From Bacillus swezeyi (GTDB lineage: Bacteria; Bacillota; Bacilli; Bacillales; Bacillaceae): a DNA stretch of 64,000 nt. Within the stretch, counting starts at the first letter, position 1; every line of letters starts with the position of its first letter. The notes beneath the pieces are model-generated. The model ran no database searches. It was not told where the DNA came from and saw nothing but the letters and a program-made list of their open reading frames with translations. Below, piece after piece: positions 7,947 through 16,233 of the stretch. The translations under genes and the position numbers were made by a program. The stretch lies in the NCBI RefSeq assembly GCF_001969815.1, contig NZ_MRBK01000005.1:1-64000 (forward strand). The letters run 5' to 3'.

Positions 7947-9452
7947 TTATCCTTCTAAATCAATCGATTTTTTATGCCTGCTCTTCATTGCCCGGGAAAT
8001 CGATGGCAAGATGAGAGACAGAAGCGCCGCCATCATCAGCCCGATCGTGACAGGGCTTTCGAAAAATACGGTCAGACTGCCGGAGGACAGCGTCATGGCC
8101 TGTCTGAACGATTCTTCCATCAGGCCGCCTAAAATAAATGCCAAAATAAACGGCGCGGCCGGAAAAGACAAAACCCTCATAAAATACCCGAGAATGCCGA
8201 AGAAAACCAAAATATAAAGGTGAACAATATTAAAGGTCACGGCATAGACTCCGATCAGACAGAAAACAAAAATGAGCGAAATCAAAAGCTGCTTAGGAAT
8301 CAGCAAAATCTTTGACAGGAAAGGAATAAGCGGCAAATTTAAAATCAGCAGAAACAAATTGCCGATATACATGCTGGCGATGACGCCCCAAAAAACATCG
8401 GGATGATCCGTCAGCATAAGCGGACCAGGCTGAACACCGACAACCAGGAGTGCGCCAAGCAAAACGGCGGTTGTCCCTGATCCGGGAATTCCCAGTGTCA
8501 GCAGGGGTACAAAGGCGCCGCTCGTTGCCGCGTTATTCGACGTTTCAGGTGCTGCAATGCCTTTAATATTCCCCTTGCCAAACGACTCGGGATTTTTTGA
8601 GATTCTCTTTTCTGTAATATAAGAAATAAAAGACGCAATCGTTGCTCCAGCCCCCGGCAGTATTCCGAGCAGGAATCCGATCACCGAATGCCTTGCGATC
8701 GGTCCGGAAATCTCTTTCATTTCGCTTTTTGTCACCTTCAGGCTGCCGACTTGGGATGCTCCCTCTGTCATCGGTTTGTTTCGCGTTTTAATTAAAAATG
8801 CAACTTCAGCTAATGCAAACAGTCCAAGGGCCACGATCAGAAAGTCGATTCCTTCTAGAAGGCTTGCAGCACCAAATGTAAACCGCTCTGTTCCCGTCTG
8901 CGGATCAATTCCGATGGTGGCGGTCATAAAGCCTAATGTAGCCGAGATCAATGCCTTGACCGTCGACCCTTCTGAAAGGCTGGCAATGGCCACCAGGCCC
9001 AGCAGCATCAGGGCAAAATACTCAGTGGGTCCAAATGTAACGGCCACGTTTGCCATTGTCGGAGCCACGAGCATCAGTGCGACGACGGTGATCGTTCCGC
9101 CTGCAAACGAACAGATGGCAGCCACGGCCAGCGCTTTTCCCGCTTTCCCCTGCTTTGCCATTGGATAGCCGTCAAACGACGTGGCAACAGTCCCGGCTAT
9201 ACCAGGGGCATTTAAAAGGATGGAAGAAGTCGATCCGCCAAATACCGCTCCATAATAGACACCGGCCATTAAAATCAAGGCTGAGGCTGGATCCATCCCA
9301 TAGCTTAACGGAATCATGATGGCAATTGCGGTAATCGGCCCGAGTCCCGGAAGCATGCCGATAACCGTCCCGATCAGTACGCCAATAAAGGCAAACATAA
9401 TATTTTGCGGGGTCAATGCCACCTGGAATCCGTATAAAATGCTGTCTAACAT
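7947..9452 (-). CDS. tctA: Tripartite tricarboxylate transporter, large membrane subunit TctA
   Basis: A membrane protein of 501 residues with about 11-12 hydrophobic segments and the family signature near the N-terminus (GMLPGLGPITAIAIMIPL). It forms the translocation channel of a TTT-family secondary transporter, energised by an ion gradient and fed by a periplasmic-type binding protein. The second ATG (9452) is preferred because AAGGAGGG abuts the first ATG and is seven bases from the second. It is the last gene of tctC-tctB-tctA. Citrate is the usual substrate of characterised members; the real substrate here is unproven. Confidence 0.92.
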   Translation of the reverse strand: MLDSILYGFQVALTPQNIMFAFIGVLIGTVIGMLPGLGPITAIAIMIPLSYGMDPASALILMAGVYYGAVFGGSTSSILLNAPGIAGTVATSFDGYPMAKQGKAGKALAVAAICSFAGGTITVVALMLVAPTMANVAVTFGPTEYFALMLLGLVAIASLSEGSTVKALISATLGFMTATIGIDPQTGTERFTFGAASLLEGIDFLIVALGLFALAEVAFLIKTRNKPMTEGASQVGSLKVTKSEMKEISGPIARHSVIGFLLGILPGAGATIASFISYITEKRISKNPESFGKGNIKGIAAPETSNNAATSGAFVPLLTLGIPGSGTTAVLLGALLVVGVQPGPLMLTDHPDVFWGVIASMYIGNLFLLILNLPLIPFLSKILLIPKQLLISLIFVFCLIGVYAVTFNIVHLYILVFFGILGYFMRVLSFPAAPFILAFILGGLMEESFRQAMTLSSGSLTVFFESPVTIGLMMAALLSLILPSISRAMKSRHKKSIDLEG

Positions 9453-9474
9453 GCTCATCCCTCCTTATCGTTGA

Positions 9475-9930
9475 TTAAAAAGGCAAAACCCCCTGCGGAA
9501 GCATAATGTTCAGCAAATAATGAAATGAAAAATAAATCGTGCTGGTGAAAATCAGCGAAACGACAATAGCTGTTTTCCACTTTCTATATCCCAATATCGC
9601 CGGCAGGGCGATAAGCAGTATAATGGTTGACAGCAGAAATCCGGCCATTTCTAAGATCGTAATATAGATGAGCAACGAAACAACGCAAAGGGTCATGACC
9701 TTTACATCTTTTTTCTTTAATTGAAACAGCTTTTTCACATTCGTGTCTTTTTGATCTTTTTCAAAAAACAAAAATATTCCGAGAATAAGGAGCAATATAC
9801 CCAAGCTTTTCGGAAGCACATCCGCATCAATGACGGCATACGGATAGCTGTCTAAATTAAAGCTGAGCACCAAATAAATGGCGGCCACAGCTAAAATCAC
9901 AACGGATACGACCCGGTTTGTGATCCTCAT
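9475..9930 (-). CDS. tctB: Tripartite tricarboxylate transporter, small membrane subunit TctB
   Basis: A 151-residue protein with four predicted membrane segments, the size and topology of TctB. Sequence is poorly conserved in this family, so the call rests on topology and on its place between tctC and tctA. It starts 22 bases upstream of the tctA start region and is presumably co-transcribed. Confidence 0.85.
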   Translation of the reverse strand: MRITNRVVSVVILAVAAIYLVLSFNLDSYPYAVIDADVLPKSLGILLLILGIFLFFEKDQKDTNVKKLFQLKKKDVKVMTLCVVSLLIYITILEMAGFLLSTIILLIALPAILGYRKWKTAIVVSLIFTSTIYFSFHYLLNIMLPQGVLPF

Positions 9931-9963
9931 GGTTTACACCAGCCTTTCTCGATTTCCTCCTAA

Positions 9964-10012
9964 GCCGGCAAGCGTCAGCCAAACGGCTTGGCCTTTAGCC
10001 TGACATGCCGGC
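9964..10012 (-). other. Long intercistronic hairpin tctC-tctB
   Basis: GCCGGCA / TGCCGGC arms flank further complementary bases (CGTCAG / CTGACA) to form a long imperfect stem in the tctC-tctB gap, without a T run. Such a structure after a binding-protein gene usually protects the upstream mRNA or lowers downstream expression. Confidence 0.6.
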
Positions 10013-10038
10013 TCCGCGATCTTCACATTCTGGTCTGT

Positions 10039-11064
10039 TTATTTGGCCTTTTCCCCAAGTCCGATCTCATTCAGCAGACTTTCCATCTCGTTATATTGAT
10101 CATCAAGATATTTTTTGAATTCTTGATGATCCATATAGTTATCGGTCCAGCCATAGCTGTCCCGAATTGATTTCCAGCTGTCTTTCTCCATCATCTCTTT
10201 GATTTTTTCCTCATAAAACTGAACAGCTGATTCGCTCATTCCCGGAGGGCCCATAAAACCTCTCCAAACCGTGAATTCATTATCGATTCCCTGTTCTTTT
10301 AAAGTCGGAAAATCTTTGACGGTCTCCCCTTTCATGCGCTCCGGGGCGGTAATGGCCAATACTCTGACCTTGCCGGCCCGCGCCTGTTCCGCGGCTTCAC
10401 CGACACCGGTCGAGTAGACATCGGCTTTTTTGCCAAGCAGCATACTCATTCCGGCACCGTCTTGCGCCGTTATATACTTAAGCTGTTTTGCGTCAACACC
10501 CGCTTTTTGAACAGCGCTTACAAACTGCATGTGATCCATGCTTCCAGGAGAAGATGTGCCCACAATGGAAACGGCCTTCGGATCTTTTTTGAGTGCATCC
10601 ACAAGATCTTTCATTGTTTGATATGGCGAGTCTTTATGAACGACAAACGCTCCGTAATCGGCAATCACGCTTGCAATCGGTGTAAAGTCCTCATAACCGT
10701 ATTGGGATTGTCCGTTTAAAGGCACGAACAAGATCGGCGGTGACGTGACGAACAGCGTATGATCATCGCCTTTTTTGCGGTGAACGTATGACCAGCCGGT
10801 TGCACCGCCGCCGCCAGGTTTGTTGACGACAGCCATCTTATCGATCAGTTTTTCTTCACCCAATATTTTGGATACGGTTCTTGCCGTTGTATCCCATCCC
10901 CCGCCGGCACCGGCAGGCGCAACAACCTCAATCGGTTTTGAAGGTTTAAAGCCTTTTTCTTCGGCAGCTTTATTTTTTGAAGCCGTGCTTCCGCCGCATC
11001 CTCCCAAAATGAGCGCAAACACAAGTAAAATGAAAAAGCCGCAAAGTGTACCCCTTTTTGCCAT
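10039..11064 (-). CDS. tctC: Tricarboxylate-binding lipoprotein TctC
   Basis: Extracytoplasmic solute-binding receptor of the TTT transporter (Bug/TctC family), 341 residues. It has a lipoprotein signal peptide with lipobox LGGC (Cys23), then the family start (IEVVAPAGAGGGWDTTAR). ATG 11064 is chosen because AAAGGGGGAA precedes it; the frame is open further upstream without such a site. It is the first gene of the operon. A perfect cre match lies 19-33 bases upstream. As the receptor gene it sets ligand specificity, which cannot be read from sequence. Confidence 0.93.
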   Translation of the reverse strand: MAKRGTLCGFFILLVFALILGGCGGSTASKNKAAEEKGFKPSKPIEVVAPAGAGGGWDTTARTVSKILGEEKLIDKMAVVNKPGGGGATGWSYVHRKKGDDHTLFVTSPPILFVPLNGQSQYGYEDFTPIASVIADYGAFVVHKDSPYQTMKDLVDALKKDPKAVSIVGTSSPGSMDHMQFVSAVQKAGVDAKQLKYITAQDGAGMSMLLGKKADVYSTGVGEAAEQARAGKVRVLAITAPERMKGETVKDFPTLKEQGIDNEFTVWRGFMGPPGMSESAVQFYEEKIKEMMEKDSWKSIRDSYGWTDNYMDHQEFKKYLDDQYNEMESLLNEIGLGEKAK

Positions 11065-11082
11065 GCTGTGTTCCCCCTTTTT

Positions 11083-11097
11083 TGTAATCGCTTTCAT
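11083..11097 (-). promoter_or_regulatory. CcpA cre site upstream of tctC
   Basis: On the minus strand ATGAAAGCGATTACA matches all defined positions of the cre consensus WTGNAANCGNWNNCW. It lies just upstream of the tctC ribosome binding site, where CcpA would act as a block to initiation or elongation. Confidence 0.75.
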
Positions 11098-11162
11098 TAT
11101 AGCTTCGTCTGCTTCTCTTGCACAGTTTAACGGCATAATGTTCTTTTTGTTCATAAAGTTCA

Positions 11163-11196
11163 CAAAAAAAACCTTTCCCGACACGCAGGAAAGGTT
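11163..11196 (-). terminator. Terminator of mecA (distal hairpin)
   Basis: A 9-bp stem AACCTTTCC / GGAAAGGTT followed by a long T run on the minus strand, between the mecA end and tctC. Confidence 0.8.
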
Positions 11197-11226
11197 AAAA
11201 GCCGATTTCAAAAGAAACCGGCTTTT
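11197..11226 (-). terminator. Hairpin overlapping the mecA stop
   Basis: Arms AAAAGCCG / CGGCTTTT extend with TTTC / GAAA around a four-base loop. It overlaps the mecA stop codon and forms a tandem with the hairpin just downstream. Confidence 0.6.
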
Positions 11227-11860
11227 ATGCAAAGTGTTTTTTTATTGTATGAAGAGCATGATCCGCTGCAACCAGTTTTCCATACTCTTTCAGCATATGA
11301 ATCGTCATTTTTGATTCTGAGGCATATTCCAGCAAAATACTCAGCTGATTTTCAACCTCTTCATCAGGCAGTTCATTGAAATCCACGAATAAATAATAGC
11401 GGTTTTCATGAGAGTACAATGTCGTTTGGCAGCCGCTTATCGTCATTTTTGATAATGAGATTAAATCCTCAAAATCAGCAAATTTTAATACAAATTGCAG
11501 CTTCTGCTCTTCGGCTTCTTCCTTTTGAAAATCTTCCAGCAAAGCGTCAAGGCTTTCTTCTGCTGCATCTTGCTTTTTATCTTCAGGAATCGGCAGTTCA
11601 AGCTTTTGTCCGTCTTTAGAGAGCTGAGCTCTTGTCACAATGATTTCCAATCCCTTATCAAGGGCCTGCACTTGAATCCAAAGGGGGCCTTCAACGGCAA
11701 ACTCTTCTTCTTCGTGCACTTCGTCCATCATTTCCCAAAAAAGCTCTTCACTGCGTTCTCGATTGTACCAAATTTCTTCTCTGTCAAACCCTCGGTCTTC
11801 TATATCACCGTAGGAAATATAAAATTTAACCGTATGTTCGTTTATTCTTTCGATTTCCAT
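11225..11860 (-). CDS. mecA: Adaptor protein MecA
   Basis: A 211-residue ClpC adaptor that binds ComK and ComS and targets ComK for ClpCP degradation, keeping competence off until ComS accumulates. The N-terminal substrate-binding domain (about 1-80, starting MEIERINEHTVKFYISY) and C-terminal ClpC-binding domain (about 120-211) are joined by a very acidic linker (residues about 95-118). It starts at ATG 11860 behind AAGGGAAGG. It is monocistronic here, with its own terminators. Confidence 0.96.
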   Translation of the reverse strand: MEIERINEHTVKFYISYGDIEDRGFDREEIWYNRERSEELFWEMMDEVHEEEEFAVEGPLWIQVQALDKGLEIIVTRAQLSKDGQKLELPIPEDKKQDAAEESLDALLEDFQKEEAEEQKLQFVLKFADFEDLISLSKMTISGCQTTLYSHENRYYLFVDFNELPDEEVENQLSILLEYASESKMTIHMLKEYGKLVAADHALHTIKKHFA

Positions 11861-12092
11861 TTGCCAACCTTCCCTTCTTTGTAAGATGTTGAAGGGATAA
11901 CTAAGCTCCCAATTAATTGTACTTTACTACACTTTACCCATTACGTCCACTTCTTAACCTTATACCTGATCAATCTTTATTTTCTATTTTATGATAAAAA
12001 AGGCGCAAAAGAAATAAAAATGCATGAAAAGACAGGCTAACATAAATTCCGGCCCTCTTCATATATTAGTTGTACAAGCAGCAGCTGAAGAT

Positions 12093-12119
12093 GCGGGCTT
12101 CGCCAAAGAGGCAGCCCGC
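12093..12119 (+). other. Leader hairpin before yjbE
   Basis: A 7-bp stem GCGGGCT / AGCCCGC with a 13-base loop ends just before the yjbE ribosome binding site (GTGAGGTG). The manganese-riboswitch core was looked for and not recognised. Confidence 0.4.
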
Positions 12120-12141
12120 CAGCAAAGTGAGGTGCCAGTTG

Positions 12142-12804
12142 ATGGAACACGAATTACTGATGTCATTCCTTGTCATCATAGGAATCGACCTCATTCTCGG
12201 CGGTGACAATGCTGTTGTCATTGCGATGGCGAGCCGCAATTTGCCTCCACAGCAAAGACAAAAAGCAATCATCATCGGCACATGCATTGCCATCTTGTTG
12301 AGAATCATGCTGACCACAGCAGCAGTATATCTGCTGGCGGTTCCCTACCTGCAATTTACCGGAGGAATTTTTCTTCTGTATTTAGGATATCAGCTCCTGA
12401 TTGAAAAGAAAGACGCCCAGCATGTCAAAAGCGGGACATCCTTATGGAAAGCGATTCGTATTATTGTGGTTGCCGATTTGTTCATGTCCCTCGATAATGT
12501 CATTGCTGTTGCCGGAGCCTCGCACGGACGCCTGATGCTTGTTGTGGCCGGCCTTATGATTTCGGTTCCGGTGATCATTTGGGGCAGCAGGCTGATCCAG
12601 ACCGCCATGGCCAAATTTCCGCTTCTGATCTATGCTGGAAGCGGGCTGCTCGCTTATACAGGCGGCGAAATGATTGTCAGGGAACAGGAGCTGTCTTCCT
12701 TTATGGCAAGGCACAGCATCCTTGAAATGCTCCTTCCAATCCTCACGGTTATTTTTGTTGTTTTAGCCAGTATTTATTATGAACAAATGGGTGAAAAACA
12801 TTAA
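12142..12804 (+). CDS. yjbE: TerC-family integral membrane protein YjbE
   Basis: A 220-residue membrane protein with about seven hydrophobic segments and the two acidic TerC motifs in membrane helices (LILGGDNAVV, about residues 17-26, and DLFMSLDNVIAVAG, about 112-125). Members of this family export or help metallate with manganese in Bacillus; that role is from family knowledge. ATG 12142 is chosen because GTGAGGTG lies eight bases upstream and the length matches the B. subtilis protein. It is convergent with spx. Confidence 0.9.
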   Translation: MEHELLMSFLVIIGIDLILGGDNAVVIAMASRNLPPQQRQKAIIIGTCIAILLRIMLTTAAVYLLAVPYLQFTGGIFLLYLGYQLLIEKKDAQHVKSGTSLWKAIRIIVVADLFMSLDNVIAVAGASHGRLMLVVAGLMISVPVIIWGSRLIQTAMAKFPLLIYAGSGLLAYTGGEMIVREQELSSFMARHSILEMLLPILTVIFVVLASIYYEQMGEKH

Positions 12805-12837
12805 AAAAGAAGGCTGAAAAATTCAGCCTTCTTTTTC
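12803..12837. terminator. Bidirectional terminator yjbE / spx
   Basis: A 12-bp stem AAGAAGGCTGAA / TTCAGCCTTCTT with T runs on both strands between the convergent genes. Confidence 0.9.
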
Positions 12838-12844
12838 TTCATCA

Positions 12845-13240
12845 TCAGTTTGCCAAGCGTTGCGCTTCCCTTAATTGGAATGTGCGCACTTTGCGAGGAA
12901 GGAATCGGCGGATTTCATCCTCATTGTATCCAACCTGCAAGCGTTTTTCATCGATGATGATCGGACGGCGCAAGAGGCCTGGATGTTCATTGATGAGCTG
13001 GTAAAGCTCCTGAAGAGGCATTGTTTCAAGGTTGACGTTCAGCTTTTGGAACACTTTTGAACGAGTTGAAATGATCTCGTCTGTTCCGTCTTCCGTCATC
13101 CGTAAAATTTCTTTTATCTCATCAATTGATAAAGGCTCAGAAAAAATGTTTCTTTCCGTAAATGGAATATCGTGCTCTTCCAACCATGCGCGCGCCTTTC
13201 TGCAAGACGTACAGCTTGGTGATGTATATAATGTAACCAT
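12845..13240 (-). CDS. spx: Global redox regulator Spx
   Basis: An ArsC-family protein of 131 residues that binds the RNA polymerase alpha C-terminal domain and reprograms transcription during disulfide stress. The redox switch CTSC (Cys10, Cys13) is intact, as is the alpha-contact region and the C-terminal tail (AQRLAN) recognised with SpxH by ClpXP. It starts at the second of two adjacent ATGs (13240), giving the canonical MVTLYTSP N-terminus; AAGGAG precedes both. It lies downstream of yjbC, with which B. subtilis spx is co-transcribed, and also has an intergenic promoter. Confidence 0.97.
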   Translation of the reverse strand: MVTLYTSPSCTSCRKARAWLEEHDIPFTERNIFSEPLSIDEIKEILRMTEDGTDEIISTRSKVFQKLNVNLETMPLQELYQLINEHPGLLRRPIIIDEKRLQVGYNEDEIRRFLPRKVRTFQLREAQRLAN

Positions 13241-13319
13241 CATGCTTCACTCCTTAAAAAGTAGAATGAAATAGCGTATTCTTAAATTGAAATAAATCTA
13301 AAAAAGTAATCTTTATAGA

Positions 13320-13345
13320 GTATTATACTATAAAAAAGTAAGTGT
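13320..13345 (-). promoter_or_regulatory. Candidate spx promoter in the yjbC-spx gap
   Basis: A perfect TATAAT -10 (complement of 13322-13327) lies about 85 bases upstream of spx. The -35 is poor. In B. subtilis the equivalent intergenic promoter is repressed by PerR and YodB; no clean PerR box was recognised here. Confidence 0.45.
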
Positions 13346-13415
13346 GAACAGTCTGCAACAGAATTTTTTTGACAATCCTGCAACTTTTGTTCTTTTCGCC
13401 TATTATCATTCTCAG

Positions 13416-13994
13416 TTAGTTTAGTTCATCGAAAATGTTTTTTTGCTTTTGATCATCAACGATTTCCAGCACATCATCGACATCTTCAAATGATTCTCCA
13501 TACCATTTTTCATCTTGATATGTATGGATTTTTTCATACGTTTCTTTCATTGCTTCAAACACTTCTTCTTCCGTGTTTGATTTCGGGGACCAGTATAAAA
13601 TCTCCATTTTGCTGACTTTGCCGGTAGCCAGCGACCGGCGGCGGTAACCGATTGACTCAGCATGTTTAAAGTTTTTCTTTTGATAAAATTTAAGACGTTT
13701 TGCTGTATCTGCATCATCTTCATCTACTGGCTCGACCTCAAGGAGTATCGGTTTGTTTTTCTCTTTGAGCTTCTCGATCAGTTTGGAACCGAGTCCCTGA
13801 CCTCTGGCGTCTTTAGAAACGAAAAGATAGTCGATGAAAATAAAGGAATCAAACTCGGCATACATCAAAATATGATGGCGGCCTTCTTCTTTATGGTAAA
13901 TATCGTTTTGTTCCTTTAATAGCGCTTCCATGTGCTCTTTTGATTTCATTTCTTCAACCGGAAAATACTCGCTAAGCTTTTCATACCAGTTCAT
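13416..13994 (-). CDS. yjbC: GNAT-family acetyltransferase YjbC
   Basis: A 192-residue protein with a GNAT acetyl-CoA binding loop (DARGQGLGSKLI, about residues 72-83) and an acidic C-terminal tail. Its substrate is unknown. It is the first gene of the yjbC-spx operon. In B. subtilis the operon is driven by extracytoplasmic-function sigma factors. The gene usually between oppF and yjbC in B. subtilis (yjbB) is absent here. Confidence 0.88.
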   Translation of the reverse strand: MNWYEKLSEYFPVEEMKSKEHMEALLKEQNDIYHKEEGRHHILMYAEFDSFIFIDYLFVSKDARGQGLGSKLIEKLKEKNKPILLEVEPVDEDDADTAKRLKFYQKKNFKHAESIGYRRRSLATGKVSKMEILYWSPKSNTEEEVFEAMKETYEKIHTYQDEKWYGESFEDVDDVLEIVDDQKQKNIFDELN

Positions 13995-14161
13995 AGATTT
14001 GCTCCTTATGAATTTTCTTATGATTCACACCTTAGATATACCCGCTTTCTCATTAGTTTAAACAAGATCTTTCGGAAAAGAACAAGGAGCTTATCAAGCT
14101 GAGCATGTTACCTATATATACTAAGACGAACGTCATCGCCGAAGGTTTCAATTTTTTTCAC

Positions 14162-14184
14162 AAAAAAACGAAGCGGATGCTTCG
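14162..14184 (-). terminator. Distal terminator after oppF
   Basis: CGAAGC / GCTTCG stem with a four-base loop and seven T on the minus strand. Confidence 0.7.
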
Positions 14185-14192
14185 CTTTCACC

Positions 14193-14219
14193 AAAAAAGG
14201 CAGCGGTCAGGCTGCCTTT
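14193..14219 (-). terminator. Terminator of the opp operon
   Basis: A 9-bp stem AAAGGCAGC / GCTGCCTTT with a T run on the minus strand, 12 bases after the oppF stop. Confidence 0.85.
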
Positions 14220-14230
14220 CAAATGTTTAT

Positions 14231-15151
14231 TTAGATTTGATATGCTTGAAACTCTTCTTCAGAACACATGACAAAATGTCCAGGCTTCACTTCGCGAAGC
14301 TCCATCTGTTCGCCGTCTTTCAGCTTATGGACCGACGGATCATACGTTTTCCGCACACGGGTGCGTTCGTAATCCGGATCCGGAAGCGGGATGGCCGAAA
14401 GCAGTGATTGTGTATACGGATGAAGCGGATTTTCATATAATTCATCGGCCGGCGCCAATTCAACGAGCTTTCCGAAATACATGACACCGATCCGGTCGCT
14501 GATGTATTTCACCATGGACAGATCATGGGCGATAAACAGGTATGTCAGTCCCCGTTCCTTTTGCAGATCCTTCATTAAATTGACGACCTGCGCCTGAATG
14601 GACACGTCAAGCGCCGAAATCGGCTCATCGGCAATGATGAATTCCGGTTCGACCGCAAGCGCTCTTGCGATTCCGATCCGCTGGCGCTGTCCTCCGGAAA
14701 ACTCGTGAGGATAGCGGTTTGCGTGTTCTTTGTTTAGACCGACAAGATTCAGCAGCTCGTTCACCCGTTCAACACGTTCTTTTTTCGTTTTTGCCAAACC
14801 GTGAATGTCGATTCCTTCGGCGATGATGTCGGCAACCGTCATCCGCGGATTTAATGAGGCATACGGGTCCTGAAAGATCATCTGCATCTTCCGGTTGAAT
14901 TCGAGAAGATCTTTGGCAGACTTTTTGTCGTGCACATTCTTTCCTTTAAATAAGACCTCACCGGATGTCGCTTGATATAAACGAATGATTGACCGGCCTG
15001 TCGTCGATTTTCCGCAGCCCGATTCGCCGACAAGGCCAAGCGTTTCTCCTTTGTAGATGTCAAAAGAGATGCCATCTACAGCTTTAACAGTTCCTTTCGG
15101 CGTTGAAAAGTGCTGTTTTAAGTTCTTAATTTCGAGAAGTTTTTCTGCCAT
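14231..15151 (-). CDS. oppF: Oligopeptide ABC transporter ATPase OppF
   Basis: A 306-residue cytoplasmic ATPase with Walker A GESGCGKST (about residues 43-51), signature SGGQRQR and Walker B FIIADEP, plus the C-terminal peptide-transporter extension with several residues of a Cys-containing tail. It pairs with OppD to power import of oligopeptides, including Phr and CSF signalling peptides for sporulation and competence. ATG 15151 follows GAAGGTGA at a normal distance. Only one base separates it from the oppD stop. Confidence 0.95.
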   Translation of the reverse strand: MAEKLLEIKNLKQHFSTPKGTVKAVDGISFDIYKGETLGLVGESGCGKSTTGRSIIRLYQATSGEVLFKGKNVHDKKSAKDLLEFNRKMQMIFQDPYASLNPRMTVADIIAEGIDIHGLAKTKKERVERVNELLNLVGLNKEHANRYPHEFSGGQRQRIGIARALAVEPEFIIADEPISALDVSIQAQVVNLMKDLQKERGLTYLFIAHDLSMVKYISDRIGVMYFGKLVELAPADELYENPLHPYTQSLLSAIPLPDPDYERTRVRKTYDPSVHKLKDGEQMELREVKPGHFVMCSEEEFQAYQI

Positions 15152-15152
15152 G

Positions 15153-16220
15153 TCATTCACCTTCTTTCACTTGAACCGGTTTTTCATATTGATCTTTAAA
15201 CTCCCGCATTTTGCTTTTGACAGCAGCCGGCGGCTCGACCTTCGGTGCATCTGGATGCAAAAGCCATGATTTCACATAGTGAGTGTCGGATATTTTAAAC
15301 ATCGGCGGCTCTTGTTCAAAATCGATTTTCATCGCATAAGGGCTCCTTAATGCAAATGCATCTCCCTTTGGCGGATTGGTCAAATCAGGCGGTGATCCCG
15401 GGATTGCCATCAATTCTTCATCACCGTCATTATCAAGGCTCGGCATTGAAGCGAGGAGCCCCCAAGTGTATGGATGCTTCGGATTATAGAAAATTTCGTC
15501 AACCGCTCCAATTTCAACAATCTGTCCGGCGTACATCACGGCGACTCTGTCCGCCACATTGGCGACGACGCCGAGATCGTGCGTGATAAAAATAATCGAT
15601 GTTTCAATCTTTTTCTGCAAATCTTTCATCAGTTCCAAAATCTGCGCCTGGATCGTCACATCAAGAGCCGTTGTCGGTTCATCGGCGATCAAGAGCTTTG
15701 GATTGGCGGCAAGCGCCATCGCGATGACCACCCGCTGTCTCATTCCTCCGCTGAATTCATGAGGATATTGATTGACGCGCCGTTCAGGCATCGGAATCCC
15801 TACCAGGCTTAGCAGCTCAACCGCCCGCTTATGAGCGTCTTCTTTTGAGATTTTCTCATGCTTAAACAACACTTCTGTGATTTGGCGGCCGACTTTCATT
15901 GTCGGGTTCAAAGAAGTCATCGGATCTTGAAATATCATGCCGATATCTTTGCCGCGAATCGACTGCATTTCTTTTTCCGTTTTCGGCACCAAGTCTTGTC
16001 CGTCAAATAAAATTTGTCCGTTCTTAAAGTAGCCCGGCGGCATTGGAATCAGTTTCATAATCGCCTGTGAAGTGACGCTTTTGCCTGATCCGGATTCGCC
16101 GACGATCGCAAGCGTTTCCCCTTTGTCAACGTGAAAATTGACGCCGCGGATAGCCTGAACTTCTCCGGCGTAAGTTTTAAAAGAAATGGCTAAATCTTTC
16201 ACTTCCAGTAAGTGTTTCAT
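15153..16220 (-). CDS. oppD: Oligopeptide ABC transporter ATPase OppD
   Basis: A 355-residue ATPase with Walker A GESGSGKSV, signature SGGMRQR and Walker B LLIADEP, and an Opp-type C-terminal extension. It is the partner of OppF. ATG 16220 is preferred over an upstream GTG because GGAG lies eight bases before it. It is the fourth gene of oppABCDF. Confidence 0.95.
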   Translation of the reverse strand: MKHLLEVKDLAISFKTYAGEVQAIRGVNFHVDKGETLAIVGESGSGKSVTSQAIMKLIPMPPGYFKNGQILFDGQDLVPKTEKEMQSIRGKDIGMIFQDPMTSLNPTMKVGRQITEVLFKHEKISKEDAHKRAVELLSLVGIPMPERRVNQYPHEFSGGMRQRVVIAMALAANPKLLIADEPTTALDVTIQAQILELMKDLQKKIETSIIFITHDLGVVANVADRVAVMYAGQIVEIGAVDEIFYNPKHPYTWGLLASMPSLDNDGDEELMAIPGSPPDLTNPPKGDAFALRSPYAMKIDFEQEPPMFKISDTHYVKSWLLHPDAPKVEPPAAVKSKMREFKDQYEKPVQVKEGE

Positions 16221-16233
16221 CTTTCTCACTCCT

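Noticed and set aside
12010..12141. Manganese (yybP-ykoY) riboswitch before yjbE
   Set aside because: Sought because yjbE is a TerC-family gene, but the conserved core was not found; only a simple hairpin is visible.
13300..13360. PerR box in the spx promoter
   Set aside because: The TATAAT-rich sequence resembles half a PerR box, but the second half and spacing do not match.
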